DNA of 64,000 nt. Source: Larix kaempferi (Eukaryota > Streptophyta > Pinopsida > Pinales > Pinaceae). A model generated the notes under the pieces. The model saw only the letters and a list, made by a program, of their open reading frames with translations, made no database searches and had not been told where the DNA came from. The position numbers and the translations under genes are program-made. Below are positions 34,349 to 47,213 of this stretch, piece by piece. Position 1 is the stretch's first letter. Each line of letters begins with the position of its first letter. Location of the stretch: positions 7,563,501 through 7,627,500 of the forward strand of contig BSBM01000602.1 of NCBI GenBank assembly GCA_027924585.1, in the 5' to 3' direction.

Positions 34349-34826
34349 CACTTCATTAATATTAAAAATATCATGAAATAATCAAATTTTGATAAATCAA
34401 ATGTGATAGTTTCAATTTCATTTCTTTATTCATTCATACTAAAAATATCATGTTATATTTTTATATTAAAAATAAATTAATATTATTTATTTACTCTTTT
34501 TTTTTTGAGAAAAATCATTGCATACTCATAATTCCAAAAACACATAGAAATAAAGAAAAATGCATATATGCTGATCATATTCTTTAAAAATTCTCTTAGT
34601 TCTCCAAAAATAATAATATACAATGATGTTTCTAAAACTAGATCACTTCATAATTTAAGTCAATTTTGTAATATCATGCATATGCTCTCTATGTGATAGT
34701 ATGCACTTTAGAGTGCCCCTTCACCTTAAGTCTAGTGCTAATGTTTGTATCAAGGGGATGCATGTGGTAGAATCTCCCCATTTTGACATTTTGATATGAG
34801 GACATTTTTTTATATTTTGATATCAC
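34347..34826. other. AT-rich spacer
   Basis: No gene or repeat boundary recognised between the TA microsatellite and the duplicated segment. Confidence 0.4.
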
Positions 34827-37660
34827 TATTATATGGCAGGGACTAGTTGCTTTGCAGTTATTTCCTTTGTTTATACTAATTGCAAGATGACAATTAACAT
34901 AGTTTTATTTATGACAATTACCATAAAATGTATATATATAGTTTTATTTATGATAATTGAGAACTTGTAGTCAATCACAAACAATATTTACTTATCTCCA
35001 TAAAAATGTATACATATTGTTTTATTTATGACCATTAACATATTGTTGCATGATTTGTATATTAAAACACAGTAAAATCTCAATAAAAATGTATACATCA
35101 TGTTGTTGCATCATTTATATATTAAAATACAATAAAATCTCAATAATAAAAATGTGTAAATCTAAATGCTAGATTAGTAGTTAACTAAATTTGAACACAA
35201 ATAGTAAATTGAGTATATCTTGCAAACGAAGGGCCACAAGGGCAAGGTTAATTTATTGCACCAAGACCGTTGACTATAATCTTGCAAAGGATACAAGTGG
35301 AGCAGACTAAAATGAGAAAACAATAAGGCTTACTTGCATCGTAACAAAGGTTGAAAGCAATAAGGCTTACTTGCACTGTAACAAAGGCTGAGAGTTAAAT
35401 TTTACTTGGTGCAGCCAACGTTTATCACTGGCAGAGTTCGTAGTAACGCCTAACCCCATAACCCTTGACTCCACTGTTGTGTGATGTCAAAATGAAACAA
35501 AGGAAAAATCTTTACCCCATCACCGTGTCCGAGGATAGAGTGCCTTAGGGCTGCAAACCAGATGATAAGGAACTAGATGATAGCGTAAAAACTCTACAAA
35601 CCCCATAACCCTCCACTTCATTGCAACGTGATGTCAAAATGAAACAAAGATGTGTGTGGTAGCTCACATTCAATTTAATGCCGTGGTAGCATATTGTTGA
35701 GAGTTTAATGCAATGTACGAGTGGTTTATTAAATACATAAACTACAAGCATCAGGGAAGTAAGATACGTTGACCTTAATGTACCAGTGGTTTATTAAATA
35801 CACTAACTGGAATACTTCATGTCAAGGACATAAGAATAACAACAATAATATTTTAAGAATTTCTTTTTTTGTTTGTCATTAGTGAAATTCATTTTTAGAA
35901 TCTTTGTTAAAAGTATGGTATTTAAATTAATAAAATTATTGTTTTTAATATAAAAATAGATTTAATCTCCTCATATCCTTATTATAACAAAATTGTGTAA
36001 TATTAATATATGATATTTTCAATTCCATCACTTTAAAGTGAATATTATCTTATTTTAAATTAAAATAATTTATATACCTTTTCATTTTTTCATTAACGAA
36101 AAAAGACAAATCCATGTTATGAAAACATAAATTATATTTGGGGTCCTAGTTATGGTTGGGTGGCTAGGGAAATCCGCTATGGCCATCCCCACTTGGGATC
36201 GACCCCAGATCAGTGGCATTGAGGTGCCCTCGCCCACAAAGCATGCGTGAGTTCTTTTACCATCATGAAAAAAGAAAACATAATTTATTGCACCGAGTGA
36301 AACGAGGTGCTCTACAGTCCAATATGGGGTAGATGTTGTAACGTGTATGTGTAGCGTTACATTGTGATGTCGGCTCATAAAATAAAAAATTAAATTATGG
36401 AAAGTATTTGAAAAAAATCCATGTTGGTTCATAAAATAAAATATTATGAAAAATAATTAAAAAATAGATGTTCGTTTATAAAATAAAAACTTAAAACTTA
36501 AACCCAGATTTATCAATTAAGAGAGTTTCTTGAGTTTAGATTTAAAAAAAGAAATACACCTCAAAAAATTGGATCCCTCTAGATGTTTGATAAATACGGA
36601 TGTAAGATAAACCTGCACTGATATTTATAAAAACATAAAAATAAAAAAAATTTACATTATAATATTACAAATAATAATAAAATAAAATGGACATTCATGT
36701 GAATGCGTTGATATTGAAAATGGTGATAAGTAGACATTACTATTCGAAACTGTACTCAAGAGCCAATGCCATATGTTTTAATGAAATTGTTTCAATATTT
36801 GTCTAGAGGGAGCAACATTCTCATTGTTATAAAGTGCACTTTGATATGTGTAATTAACTCACTAAGGTCATGTGTAATTAACTCAATGAGGTTAGTGAAA
36901 AACAAATTAAAAGGAGGCTAGTGAAAAATAAATTAAAAACCATAGATTGTTGTTGATTTGAAAGTCCTTACTTACCCAATCAAGATTTGTTCGTTTGCTT
37001 TATTAACACGATTCAATCATGATATTGCCACCTATCCTTAGAGGGCATGGATTACCATCATAGTTTATTTTGATAAATAGTAGTAAAGGGATGGTTTCTA
37101 TATCTATGTTGGTTTTAAATATTGAATTATAAGTTTATTCTAAGATGTCATAAAAAGAGGTTGAATTAAGGATAACATGTGTATGGGATATTTTTATGAT
37201 TTTAAAGGATAAAAATAATTTGAATATGTCTGGGTTTAGGGAAAACTATCAATAATAAGATGAAGGCATTAACAATTTATAGAGGACTAAATTTGTTAAA
37301 ATAAAATGGTGCAACACATATAACAACCATTGGAGACTCATCCACTATAATTCAATCTTTGGACTTTTAATCACCTCGATATTTTTTGTTTTTGTTTACA
37401 TAGCCTTATTAAGAGGATCGTTGGCCTATTGCAACATTTTGCCTATGCTTCTTGTTACCATGTGTTCATGAAATTAAACATTAAAGCCGATCTACAGATC
37501 AATATTGGTGCTACTTTGAATGAAGGATATTTGAGGATAAATGGGGGAACTCCTTATAGAACCTCATTACCTTAGGCTTAATTCTCACATTGTATGGTGA
37601 TTCCAAATGCTAATAAATGGCTCAAATGAATACCTCAACGAGATTGTCAATTACTTTAAA
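34827..37660. repeat. 2.8-kb duplicated segment, copy A
   Basis: From tattatatggcagggactag to the end of tcaattactttaaat, this 2834-bp block matches 37908-40745 collinearly with scattered substitutions and small indels. No coding frame longer than about 120 codons exists and none looks real. It contains a tRNA-like patch (about 36140-36260) and a perfect 7-bp inverted repeat tgtaacg...cgttaca near 36336. Its ends are not TG..CA. Confidence 0.93.
36138..36265 (+). repeat. tRNA-like SINE candidate in copy A (mate at about 39216-39343)
   Basis: A GC-rich island in AT-rich DNA reads ggttgggtggctaggg, a possible box A, then gggatcgacccc at 36195-36206, a good box B, then gtgagttcttttaccatc. The same island is in copy B with gggatcaacccc. 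It suits a tRNA-derived SINE, but box A is weak and no flanking duplication was found. Confidence 0.4.
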
Positions 37661-37907
37661 TGTTGTTCTTATTACTCTTCCCCAAAGTGGCATCAAGGGA
37701 GCTTAGGAAACATTCAATGGATGGGTGGAAATTTGTGTGTGGGTTTAATCGAAGTTGGTCCCATAAGGGCTTGTGGTTATATCAACTATATTTAGGTTGG
37801 TATCTTAGATTGCTAGTGTTGGGAGAGCCACCTGGAATGTTGTTTATAGCTTGGACTTGGATAAGAACAACATTCTAGGGACTAGCTGCTTTGCAGGGAA
37901 TGTTGTT
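37661..37907. other. 247-bp spacer between the duplicates, with micro-duplications
   Basis: The spacer repeats part of the junction: gggactagctgctttgcag occurs at about 37878 and 37918, and ggaatgttgttta occurs twice (about 37837 and 37897). Such short repeats at a duplication joint are typical of repair by end joining or replication slippage. Confidence 0.75.
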
Positions 37908-40745
37908 TATTATATGGCAGGGACTAGCTGCTTTGCAGCTATTTCCTTTATTTATGCTAACTGCAAGGTGACAATTAACATAGTTTTATTTATGACAATT
38001 ACCATAAAATGTATACATATAGTTTTATTTATGATAATTGAGAACTTGTAGTCAATCACAAACAATATTTACTTATCTCCATAAAAATGTATACATATTG
38101 TTTTATTTATGACCATTAACATATTGTTGCATGATTTGTATATTAAAACACAATAAAATCTCAATAAAAATGTATACATCATGTTGTTGCATCATTTGAA
38201 TATTAAAATACAGTAAAATCTCAATAAAAATGTGTAAATCTAAATGCTAGATTAGTAGTTAACTAAATTTGAACACAAATAGTAAATTGAGTATATCTTG
38301 CAAACGAAGGTCCAAAGGGCAAGCTTGATTTATTGCACCAAGACCATTGACTATAATCTTGCAAAGGATACAAGTGGAGCAGACTAAAATGAGAAAGCAA
38401 TAAGGCTTACTTGCACAGTAACAAAGGTTGGAAGCAATAACGCTTACTTGCACTGTACCAAAGGCCGAGAGATAAATTTTACTTGGTGCAGCCAACGTTT
38501 ATCACTGGCAGAGTTCGTAGTAACGCCTAACCCCATAACCCTCGACTCCACTGTTGTGTGATGTCAAAATGAAACAAAGGAAAAATCTTTACCCCATCAC
38601 CATGTCCGAGGATAGAGTGCCTTAGGGCTGCAAACCAGATGATAAGGAACTAGATGATAGCGTAAAAACTCTACAAACCCCATAACCCTCCACTTCATTG
38701 CAACGTGATGTCAAAATGAAACAAAGATATGTGTGGTAGCTCACATTCAATTTAATGTCGTGGCAACATATTGTTGAGAGTTTAATGCAATGTACGAGTG
38801 GTTTATTAAATACATAAACTACAAGCATCAAGGAAATAAGATACGTTGACCTTAATGTACCGGTGGTTTATTAAATACATTAACTGGAATACTTCATGTC
38901 AATGACACAAGAATAACAACAATAATATTTTAAGAACTTTTTTGTTTGTTTGTCATTATTAAAATTCATTTTTGGAATCTTTGTTAAAATTATGGTATTT
39001 AGATTAATAAAACTATTGTTTTTAATATAAAAATAGATTTAATGTCCTCATATCCTTATTATAACAAAATTGTGTAATATTAATATATGATATTTTCAAT
39101 TCCATCAATTTAAGTGAATATTATCTTATTTTAAATTAAAATAATTTATATACCTTTTCATTTTTTCATTAACGGAAAAAGATAAATCCATGTTATGAAA
39201 ACATAAGTTATATTTGGGGTCCTAGTTATGGTTGGGTGGCTGGGGCATTCCACTGTGGCCGTCCCCACTCGGGATCAACCCCAGATCAGTGGCATCGAGG
39301 TGCCCTCGCCCACAAAGCGTGCGTGAGTTCTTTTACCATCGTGAAAAAAGAAAACATAATTTATTGCACCAAGTGAAACGAGGTGCTCTACAGTCCAGTA
39401 TGGGGGAGATGTTGTAACGTGTATGTGTAGTGTTACATTGTGATGTCGGCTCATAAAATAAAAAAATTAATTTATGGAAAGTATTTGAAAAAAATCCATG
39501 TTGGTTCACAAAATAAAATATTATGAAAAGTAATTAAAAAATAGATGTTCGTCTATAAAATTAAAACTTAAAACTTAAACCCGAATTTATCAATCAAGAG
39601 AGCTTTTTGAGTTTATAATTTTTAAAAGAAATACACCTCAAAAAATTGGATCCCTCTGGATATTTGATAAACACGGATGTAAGATAAACCTACACTGATA
39701 TTTATAAAAACATAAAAATAAAAATATTTTACATTATAATATTACAAATAGTAATAAAATAAAGTGGACATTCATGTGAATGCGTTGATATTGAAAATGG
39801 TGATAAGTGGACATTACTATTCGAAACCGTACTCAAGAGCCAATGCCATATGTTTTAATGAAATTGTTTCCATATTTGTCTAATGAAATTGTTTCCATAT
39901 TTGTCTAGAGGGAGCAACATTCTCATTGTTATAAAGTGCACTTTGATATGTGTAATTATCTCACTAAGGTCATGTGTAATTAACTCAATGAGGTTAGTGA
40001 AAAACAAATTAAAAGGAGGTTAGTGAAAAATAAATTAAAAACCATAGATTGTTGTTGATTTGAAAGTCCTTACTTACCCAATCAAGATTTGTTCGTTTGC
40101 TTTATTAACAAGATTCAACCATGATATTGCCACCTATCCTTAGAGGGCATGGATTACCATCATAGTTTATTTTGATAAATAATAGTAAAGGAATGGTTTC
40201 TAAGATTAAATTATAAGTTTATTCTAAGATGTCATAAAAAGAGATTGAATTAAGGATAACATGTGTATGGGATTTTTTTATGATTTTAAAGGATAAAAAT
40301 AATTAGAATATGTCTGGGTTTAGGGAAAACTATCAACAATAAGATGAAGGCATTAACAATTTATAGAGGACTAAATTTGTTAAAATAAAATGGTGCAACA
40401 CATATAACAACCATTGGAGACTCATCCACTATAATTCAATCTTTGGACTTTCAATCACCTCGATATTTTTTGTTTTTGTTTACATAGCCTTATTATGAAG
40501 ATCGTTGGCCTATTGCAACATTTTGCCTATGTTTCTTGTTACCATGTGTTCATGAAATTAAACATTAAAGCCGATCAACAGATCAATATTGGTGCTACTT
40601 TGAATGAAAGATATTTGAGGATAAATGGGGAAACTCCTTATAGAACGTCATTACCTTAGGCTTAATTCTCACATTGTATGGTGATTCCAAATGCTAATAA
40701 ATGGCTCAAATGAATACCTCAACGAGACTGGCAATTACTTTAAAT
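37908..40745. repeat. 2.8-kb duplicated segment, copy B
   Basis: 2838 bp, partner of 34827-37660, in the same orientation. Differences include a local duplication of an aatgaaattgtttccatattt block near 39860-39905 and a roughly 20-bp deletion near 40200. The copies diverge by a few percent by eye. Confidence 0.93.
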
Positions 40746-41140
40746 TATTATATTCATCATAAATATACCATCATATAATATAAAATAAAATTTCAATATA
40801 AAAATATAATTTTAAATTATTATATTCATCATAAATATACCATCATATAAATATAACATCATATAATATAAAATAAAATTTCAATATAAAGAATATAATT
40901 TTGAATTATTATATACATCATAAATATAACATCACATAATTTTGAATTATTATATGCCTCATAAATATAACATCACAACTAGTCATAATACATGATACCA
41001 ATAATATATACATATATTGATAATCATATAATGCAAAATAAAATTTCAATATAAAATTTGAATTTTGAATTATTATATACATTATAAATATAACATCAAA
41101 ACTAGTTATAAGACATGATATCAATAATATATACATACAC
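40746..41140. repeat. AT-rich degenerate tandem repeats
   Basis: The phrases attattatattcatcataaa, tataacatcatataatat and aataaaatttcaatataaa recur several times with variable spacing. The unit is roughly 75-100 bp but irregular. Confidence 0.75.
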
Positions 41141-42343
41141 TGGGTGTTTATGGTAAAAATTATCTGGCAAAGGTTTGATTATGCGGAAGGTAAGTCTATA
41201 TCACAATTATTGGAAGGTGGTATAATTCTGCTATAGCCATGTAGTATAACCTTGTCCTTCCACAAGGAGTATAACCACATGGTGTGTCATTCCACATAAG
41301 TATAACCATATGGGTTGCCCAATATTATTCCACATGGCAATTGGCATTGATATCCACCATTAAAATATGATGACCTACCTATATTTAACCTTAACCTTTT
41401 TTTAGTGAGTTGACCTTTATAGCCTTATAACACCCTTTACTTCTTTTTTAGAAACTAATGCGAACATTGTCCTCTATCAACAAAGTTTTTCTTAAAAAAA
41501 AAACTAAACCAACACAAACATTTAAAGAAATTCCATCGAAACAAAATGGAATCTTCCTCTTGGGCATGAGGCTAAACTACAAATGGGGTAGTATCTAGTG
41601 TCATGCATATGACTAAGGCTAGATGCTATGTGGTCTCACAATTGTAACTTCAACAATGTCAATAAGGGACATTGATTTTTTTGCAAAGATTATCTAGGGA
41701 GATTGATTTTCTTGTAAATACTATCTAAGTTGAAATTGCTTTTTGATATTGGAGTATGACCTAAAATTGCTTTTGATTAACTAAGAGCTCATCTTCCTTG
41801 AATGTCAAGAAATAGGGTAATGACCCCAACCCTAGAAGCATCTCACACACCTATGATGTAACTGCCTGTTGAGGTCTTGAAATTATATCAACAAATGCTA
41901 AGCTGATAGCCCAACTAGTTTCTAGTTTAAGTTTATGGCGATGGCTAAGTTCAACGTTAAATATTGTTTATTTATCCAAAACAACTTGAAAAAACTCATT
42001 TTCATTAGAATCCGAAGCAAAAAAAACCAAATCTATCATAGTTCTAGTCTGTTTTTGGATTTTTCAAAGTTCCGTATCACTCTTGAGACCTTCAAACCCC
42101 CGAGGCATAGAGGAACTGTCCCTTGGAACTCTGATATATGGAACTATGCCAAACACCGAAGAAAAACGTTCCATTTTCAACAACTTTTATTCCGAGCCAA
42201 GTTCAACGACAAAATGAATCTCCTCACAACTCCGTGGTTCGATGGAGGTCAACCCTCTCACCCGTTTAATAATTTCCCAACCAGCAGAACCCATTGCATA
42301 AAGTCATATTATTAGCAATGGTCGTTTACTTTGATCACATTCA
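41141..42343. other. Unassigned; possible 5' flank of a gene
   Basis: No transposon homology recognised. A frame at 41935-42315 has no known domain and its codon texture is not convincing. The region precedes the candidate exon at 42344. Confidence 0.35.
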
Positions 42344-42581
42344 ATGGCTTCCAGGCTTCCTTCGAGGCTCTATCTGAGCTCTCCATACTGCATGGTTCTC
42401 TCTATTGCATTGACCAGTTTTTTCTTTGCAGTGGGCTGTATCGTTATAACATCTACCGAGGGAAAGAGGACGGCATCAGTGGGGATCCACAGGCTTATTC
42501 AGAAAGCTAAAGAAAATGTTTTGCCTACTAGTTGGAGACAGATAAGGTATCCTCTTGACATCCGGACGAAGAATCAACACG
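42344..42581 (+). CDS. Candidate host first exon: N-terminal signal-anchor protein
   Basis: The ATG at 42344 opens MASRLPSRLYLSSPYC, a short basic N-terminus, then a hydrophobic segment at residues 17-36 (MVLSIALTSFFFAVGCIVIT), then a polar region with KRTASVGIHRLIQKAKEN. This is the profile of a type II membrane or secreted protein. After 79 codons plus one base, the sequence cacg|gtatgt is a strong plant 5' splice site. An upstream short ATG frame (42318) ends at once. No family was recognised, no transposon similarity was seen, and gene status is unproven. Confidence 0.4.
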
Positions 42582-44368
42582 GTATGTTTTATATGGAACT
42601 TCCTTACTATTTCTCTATATCTGTTTGGATGTGCTACGGTTTCATTTGTATAATCATGAGGAGATGCTTGATCTTGCTCATTTGGGTATTAATAAGTTTA
42701 TGTGTGTGTTCATATATATACACACACGCGAGTGGGTGTGTTGGGGGCGGCTTGTCTGTTGATTGTTCATATTTGATTCAACTATATAGGAAGTGCTCCT
42801 GAAATATCAATTTTTGTAATGGTTGGGCAAACTGGTTTGATTACTTGAAATGAATGCTTCCAAACGATATTCATGAACTTAACATAACACAGAAAGACTT
42901 GGTTTGATTACTTGAATGCATGGTGGCAATTGATGCTTATGAACTTAATATAGCACATAAAGACCTTGCTAGTTAGAGGTATTTAAAACCAGCAGTTTGA
43001 CCCTTTACCTCATTTACCAAGTAAAAAACTCCTGGATGGTAGGTCCTCTCACATCTTTCGCTGCATACTCTTTCGTTACAGTACTAACATCATTCGATTG
43101 TTGTCCGTGTTAAGTCCTTGGCTTTGTGATCAGTCTACTCATGGGCAGACTTGCGGATGCCTGGGGATATCCAATCCCACTATCACGAGTTTGTAGGATA
43201 TAGCCAATATGCTACCGTGTTAATATCAGTTAACCCAACATAACTGCAACTTAGCCTAAAACAGGGTTAAATCCCGCCCGTGTCTTACTCGTTTTTCCCA
43301 AGGAAAACCTTGTGGGAAACTTCCAGGCACTTCCGTGAATTTCATACCCAATGTAAGCCTCTCGGTGCTGATTCTGATGCCTGACCCAGCAGGGGACTTG
43401 AGTGACTCATGAAATAGATGCAGTCAGCCCGGAGACCAAACCGAGGACTCTGTATGAAGTTCAAAAACACTAAACCACTAGAGCTAGCCCACCAGGCTAT
43501 ATCTATGTCCTATTCTTATCCAAGAACCACTCTAACTTACAAAGTGCTGCAATGCTTTTAGGATGGCTGTTACTCACAGAAATAGTCATATTTAGGTGGA
43601 ACAAAATCCTCAATAAAGGATATGCCACTGTAATGTAGTAATCTTACGCCACTATACTATCGTAATCTTGTATTTGAGAAAGCATCACAAAGACAGCGAT
43701 CATAGGCAACGGGACAAAGATAGCGATCAGGAGCAAGGTGAAGGGACAAATGAACCTACACCTGGGTGTAGATTGTACATTTCTGCGTGGGGCCAATGTT
43801 GTGGAAGAAAGCAGCGTGCATCTTGGTTTCACTTTAGAGGGACAATGATGAGCTTTAGGAATATATGTACATACTACAAACTCATTGCCATGAAGTAGTT
43901 CTTCTGAATTCTAAGTATCATCCACTGACACCATGAAAAATTCTGATCATATAAACTAAGAGCATGCCAGTATTAGTATTTTGAATTATCCACTACTCAT
44001 TAGGAGTAGGGCTACTGACAGATTGCCTAAAGAAGTATGCCTAATTTTAGTTGATTATTTAATTGGTTGCCAACCTGACCAGGAATGGTTCATTTAGCTA
44101 AACTGTAAATTTGATCTGATTCGATTAATGTGGCTTTTAACTTTATGAATAATGAAAATGCTTTTGTTGGGCAAACTGCGCAGCCTGGTGATAATAGATA
44201 ATCCTGGGCAACCGAAATAAGTTGTATAGGTCTAAGATAATTGTTAAGTTGTTCATTTTGCCAGCGACAGGCAACAGTTTTATTCTAATCTTACGTCTGT
44301 TTGGGAGCGTTATAGTATTAGACAAGTTGGTCATTGTCATTGCCATATTTTTTGGGTTTGATCCTTAG
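42582..44368 (+). other. Putative intron or spacer
   Basis: It begins gtatgt and, in the proposed model, ends gatccttag before 44369. It contains a (TA/CA) patch near 42715 and short unassigned frames. Intron status depends on the exon pair being real. Confidence 0.25.
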
Positions 44369-44547
44369 GTGTCTTTGATAGTATTGATTCCCCTACATCC
44401 AAGACTACTCATGTTGAGGAAGATTCAAGCAAAAATCACCGTCAGCCCAAAATTGTCCTTCTTCAAGGACATACACTGTTTCATTCTTCTAGATTTGTGG
44501 AGGTCCATGATTGTTGGGGTTGGTGCTCTCTACTTTCATCATGCTGA
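44369..44547 (+). CDS. Candidate second exon (terminal)
   Basis: After an ag acceptor at 44367-44368, a phase-1 join with the exon at 42344-42581 gives an uninterrupted frame of 58 codons to a TGA at 44545: VFDSIDSPTSK, EEDSSKNHRQPKIVLLQG and so on. The matching phase is encouraging, but an open run this short can occur by chance at a rate of several percent. No domain was recognised. Confidence 0.25.
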
Positions 44548-44689
44548 ATTAGAAAGTATTTGTTCACTATGGAGGTACTTTGATTATCTGATCTAATAGT
44601 AGGTTCACATGTGTTTTCATGTTCAGTGCCTGATCTTTCCATATGCTGCTTTCATAGGGATACTGAGCCATATCTCAATGTGGCCTCGT

Positions 44690-44935
44690 TGTTTTTTTTT
44701 TAACAAAAACGGATAGATATATTAAAAAATAAAAAAATTTCCGTGACTAAAAGCCAGGATCGACAAAATACAACTCTTTTTTCTTTGAATCGAAAGTATA
44801 ATTCTTCTAAATGAAACTGTTAATCCATCTTTGCTCGTTTTGTTGTCCTTGCGAAGAAGGATTAGCAGGCATTGGGGATGCCCCAACACTAAATATGGTT
44901 TGGGCATAAATGAAAACTATTTTTCTGGGTTTTTT
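44690..44935 (-). mobile_element. LINE 3'-tail fragment
   Basis: A poly-T run (about 44691-44701) followed by aacaaaaacggatagatata resembles the start of the minus-strand LINE at 58461 (ttttttt, then aaccaaaatggatagaaat). Read on the minus strand it is a LINE 3' end with a poly-A tail. The left boundary is clear; the right one is not, and no target duplication was found. Confidence 0.5.
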
Positions 44936-45112
44936 TTTCTCTCACGGAACTGAAAACTATTGGCATGGCGTTTTTCTTTCATTTTTCTGGGTTCATTTTT
45001 TGTTATTTTATATTCTTTTTTTCTCATGAAATTCAAAACTATTGGCATGGCATTTTTCTAATCTTCTTTGTATTTCACTCTGTAGGGTTTGTAGCGTTTC
45101 ATAGGGTTTCAT

Positions 45113-45241
45113 GCCGAAGGAATTTCATGTTAAAGAAGATTGTCTAAGGAATTCCGAAGGCTTGCCGAAGGAATTCCATGTTAACGAAGATTGTCTAAGG
45201 AATTCCGAAGGCTTGCCGAAGGAATTCCATGTTAAGGAAGG
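45113..45241. repeat. 51-bp tandem repeat, 2.5 units
   Basis: Units start at 45113, 45164 and 45215 with the landmark gccgaaggaattccatgtta. The period is 17 codons and a short plus frame reads through it, but a protein is not supported. Confidence 0.95.
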
Positions 45242-45689
45242 GTTTCTTTTCAGCTTTGATCAGCTAACTAAGATTGTCGTAGAGAAGAAATAATAATAAA
45301 ATATCTACTCATTCTAACAAAATAATACAAGATAATAATAAAATATTTAGCCATTCTAACAAAATAATACATGATTCCTTTCGTGTTAGTACTTACCTGG
45401 TCAACACTAGCCAACCGTAAAACCTCTTCCTTTGATGGGTCTATCCTAGCTGCCCTCCTCAAATGGAATAGTGATTATTTTTTAGATGCAAATGGCACAG
45501 TGATTATTTCTTATTAGCATTTTCGCTTCTTTCTTTCCTTGACTCTTTTTCACTTTAGTACAGGCATGGCTAGGTAGAAATTGTTAACTCATTTTTCTCT
45601 CATCATGTGATCATAACCATTTTAGATTCATTTTTTGGTTTCAGTGTGTTTTATGGTTTCAGTCGGTAAGGTTTCATGTGGAAAGAATT

Positions 45690-46235
45690 ACATGTTAACA
45701 GGTTCTCAACTTTGAGCTAACAAAAGAGGATCGTTTTCAGCTTTGAGTCAAGGGAGACGACTGTAAAATTAAAACAACAGTGATTCTAGGCATTCCATGT
45801 TAACAAGTTATCAGCTTGGAACAACAAGAATTCCAACATGTAAAAATAAAACAACAGGAATTCCATGTTAACAGGTTCTCAGCTTTGAACTAATGGAAAC
45901 GGAAAAGGTTATCAGGTTCTCAGCTTTGAACCAATGGAAACAGAAATTCCAGGTTATCAAGTTATCAGGAATTCCAGGTTAATAGGTTATCAGGTTCTCA
46001 GCTTTGAACCAACGGAACAGGTTATCAGGTTCTCAGCTTTGAACCAACGGAAACAGAAATTCCAGGTTATTAGGAATTCCATGTCAAGAGGTTATCAGGT
46101 TATCAGCTTTGAAACAACGGAACAGCTTATCAGGAATTCCAGGTTATCAGGTTAACAAGTTATAAGGAATTCCAGGTTATCAGGTTCTCAGGAATTATAG
46201 GTTATCAAGTTCTCAACTTTGAACCAATGGAAACG
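45690..46235. repeat. Complex minisatellite of ggttatcag / ttctcagctttgaac blocks
   Basis: Short blocks (aggttatcaggttctcagct, ttgaaccaacggaaac, aggaattccaggttatca) recur at least eight times in shuffled order. The blocks share ggaattccatgttaa with the 51-bp array upstream, so both probably arose from one source. Confidence 0.85.
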
Positions 46236-46647
46236 GAAAAAGATAGTTTTCAGCTTTGTGCGAACGAAGATTTGTTTCAAAGAATAAATAATATCAAAAT
46301 ATGTAATCATTCCAACAAAATAATGATACAAGATTCCATTGATGTTAGCACCTACGTGGGCACCTATCTGGCCTCATTGTAATGGTTTATCTAGTTCTAT
46401 ATTTATAACTTATTTTGTCTAATATCGTCTTACAAATTGTCATGAATTTTGTTCTTGGAACAAATGTACAATTCTTTATGTTGAGGCGGAACGATAAAGG
46501 CACAACATTGATGCCATTTGTATGTTTGTATAGTGTGGAGTTTTTATGCTGTAGGTTATTTAAGTTATACAATCATCAACTAATAAATAGTCAAGTTTGT
46601 TGTTGTTTCTGATATCACTATAACAAATTTGAAATTAGCCCGTCTAT
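46236..46647. other. Spacer left of copia B
   Basis: No gene supported. The five bases 46648-46652 (cctgc) are the left target duplication of the adjoining element. Confidence 0.4.
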
Positions 46648-46652
46648 CCTGC

Positions 46653-47201
46653 TATTAATGTATATGTAACTTCAGAATGTATTTCATAAATGTATATTGT
46701 ATCCCTATATAGAGGTTATTATTCCTCTGTACAGAAGTGTCGTCATTTGTATTTACAAGTGTCGCAAGTGTCGTAACTTATACAAGAGGGGTTATTAGAC
46801 CACCAAGTGTGGGGTCGGCCCTAAGTTGGGTTACCATGGGTTATTAGACTCTCCTAGAGAAGTCGGCCATGTTAGGTTATTAGGAAACTCGAGTTGTGTA
46901 TAAATAGAGTGAGGGTGTCACTCTATGTCATCATTCACTTACTCATCTATCTCTCACTTGAGTGATGCGCACTAGTGGAGGAGGAGAAGCTACTAATGAG
47001 TCTATCTCTTGTACTTGGGTTTTGTATCATTGCTCTTTCTATCTCTGTGGAATTTGCTGGGTTTTTCACCTTCTTGGTTTTTCGCAAGGAAACTCTATGT
47101 CTATTGTCTCTTGTGCTTGTCTCTTATGATTGATATGTTGTGCTTGTTATTCTCTCAGATAAGATCCTATATCATATTGAATTAATGCTTAAAATCTAAC
47201 A
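46653..47201 (+). repeat. 5' LTR of copia B
   Basis: It starts tattaatgtatatg where the 3' LTR has tgtcgatgtatatg; the three differences are G-to-A or C-to-T, so the canonical TG has decayed. It ends aaaatctaaca. A TATA box tataaatag is at 46899-46907. Confidence 0.88.
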
Positions 47202-47213
47202 TGGTATCAGAGC
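47202..47213 (+). other. Primer-binding site of copia B
   Basis: tggtatcagagc, complementary to initiator tRNA-Met, directly after the 5' LTR. Confidence 0.93.

Noticed and set aside
34827-40745. Pair of LTRs with a very short internal region
   Set aside because: The two copies lack TG..CA ends, no primer site or polypurine tract adjoins them, and the 247-bp spacer holds only junction micro-repeats.
46659-46660. Copia B 5' LTR start at tgtatatg (46659)
   Set aside because: That boundary leaves no matching target duplication, whereas 46653 gives perfect cctgc pentamers and aligns with the start of the 3' LTR.
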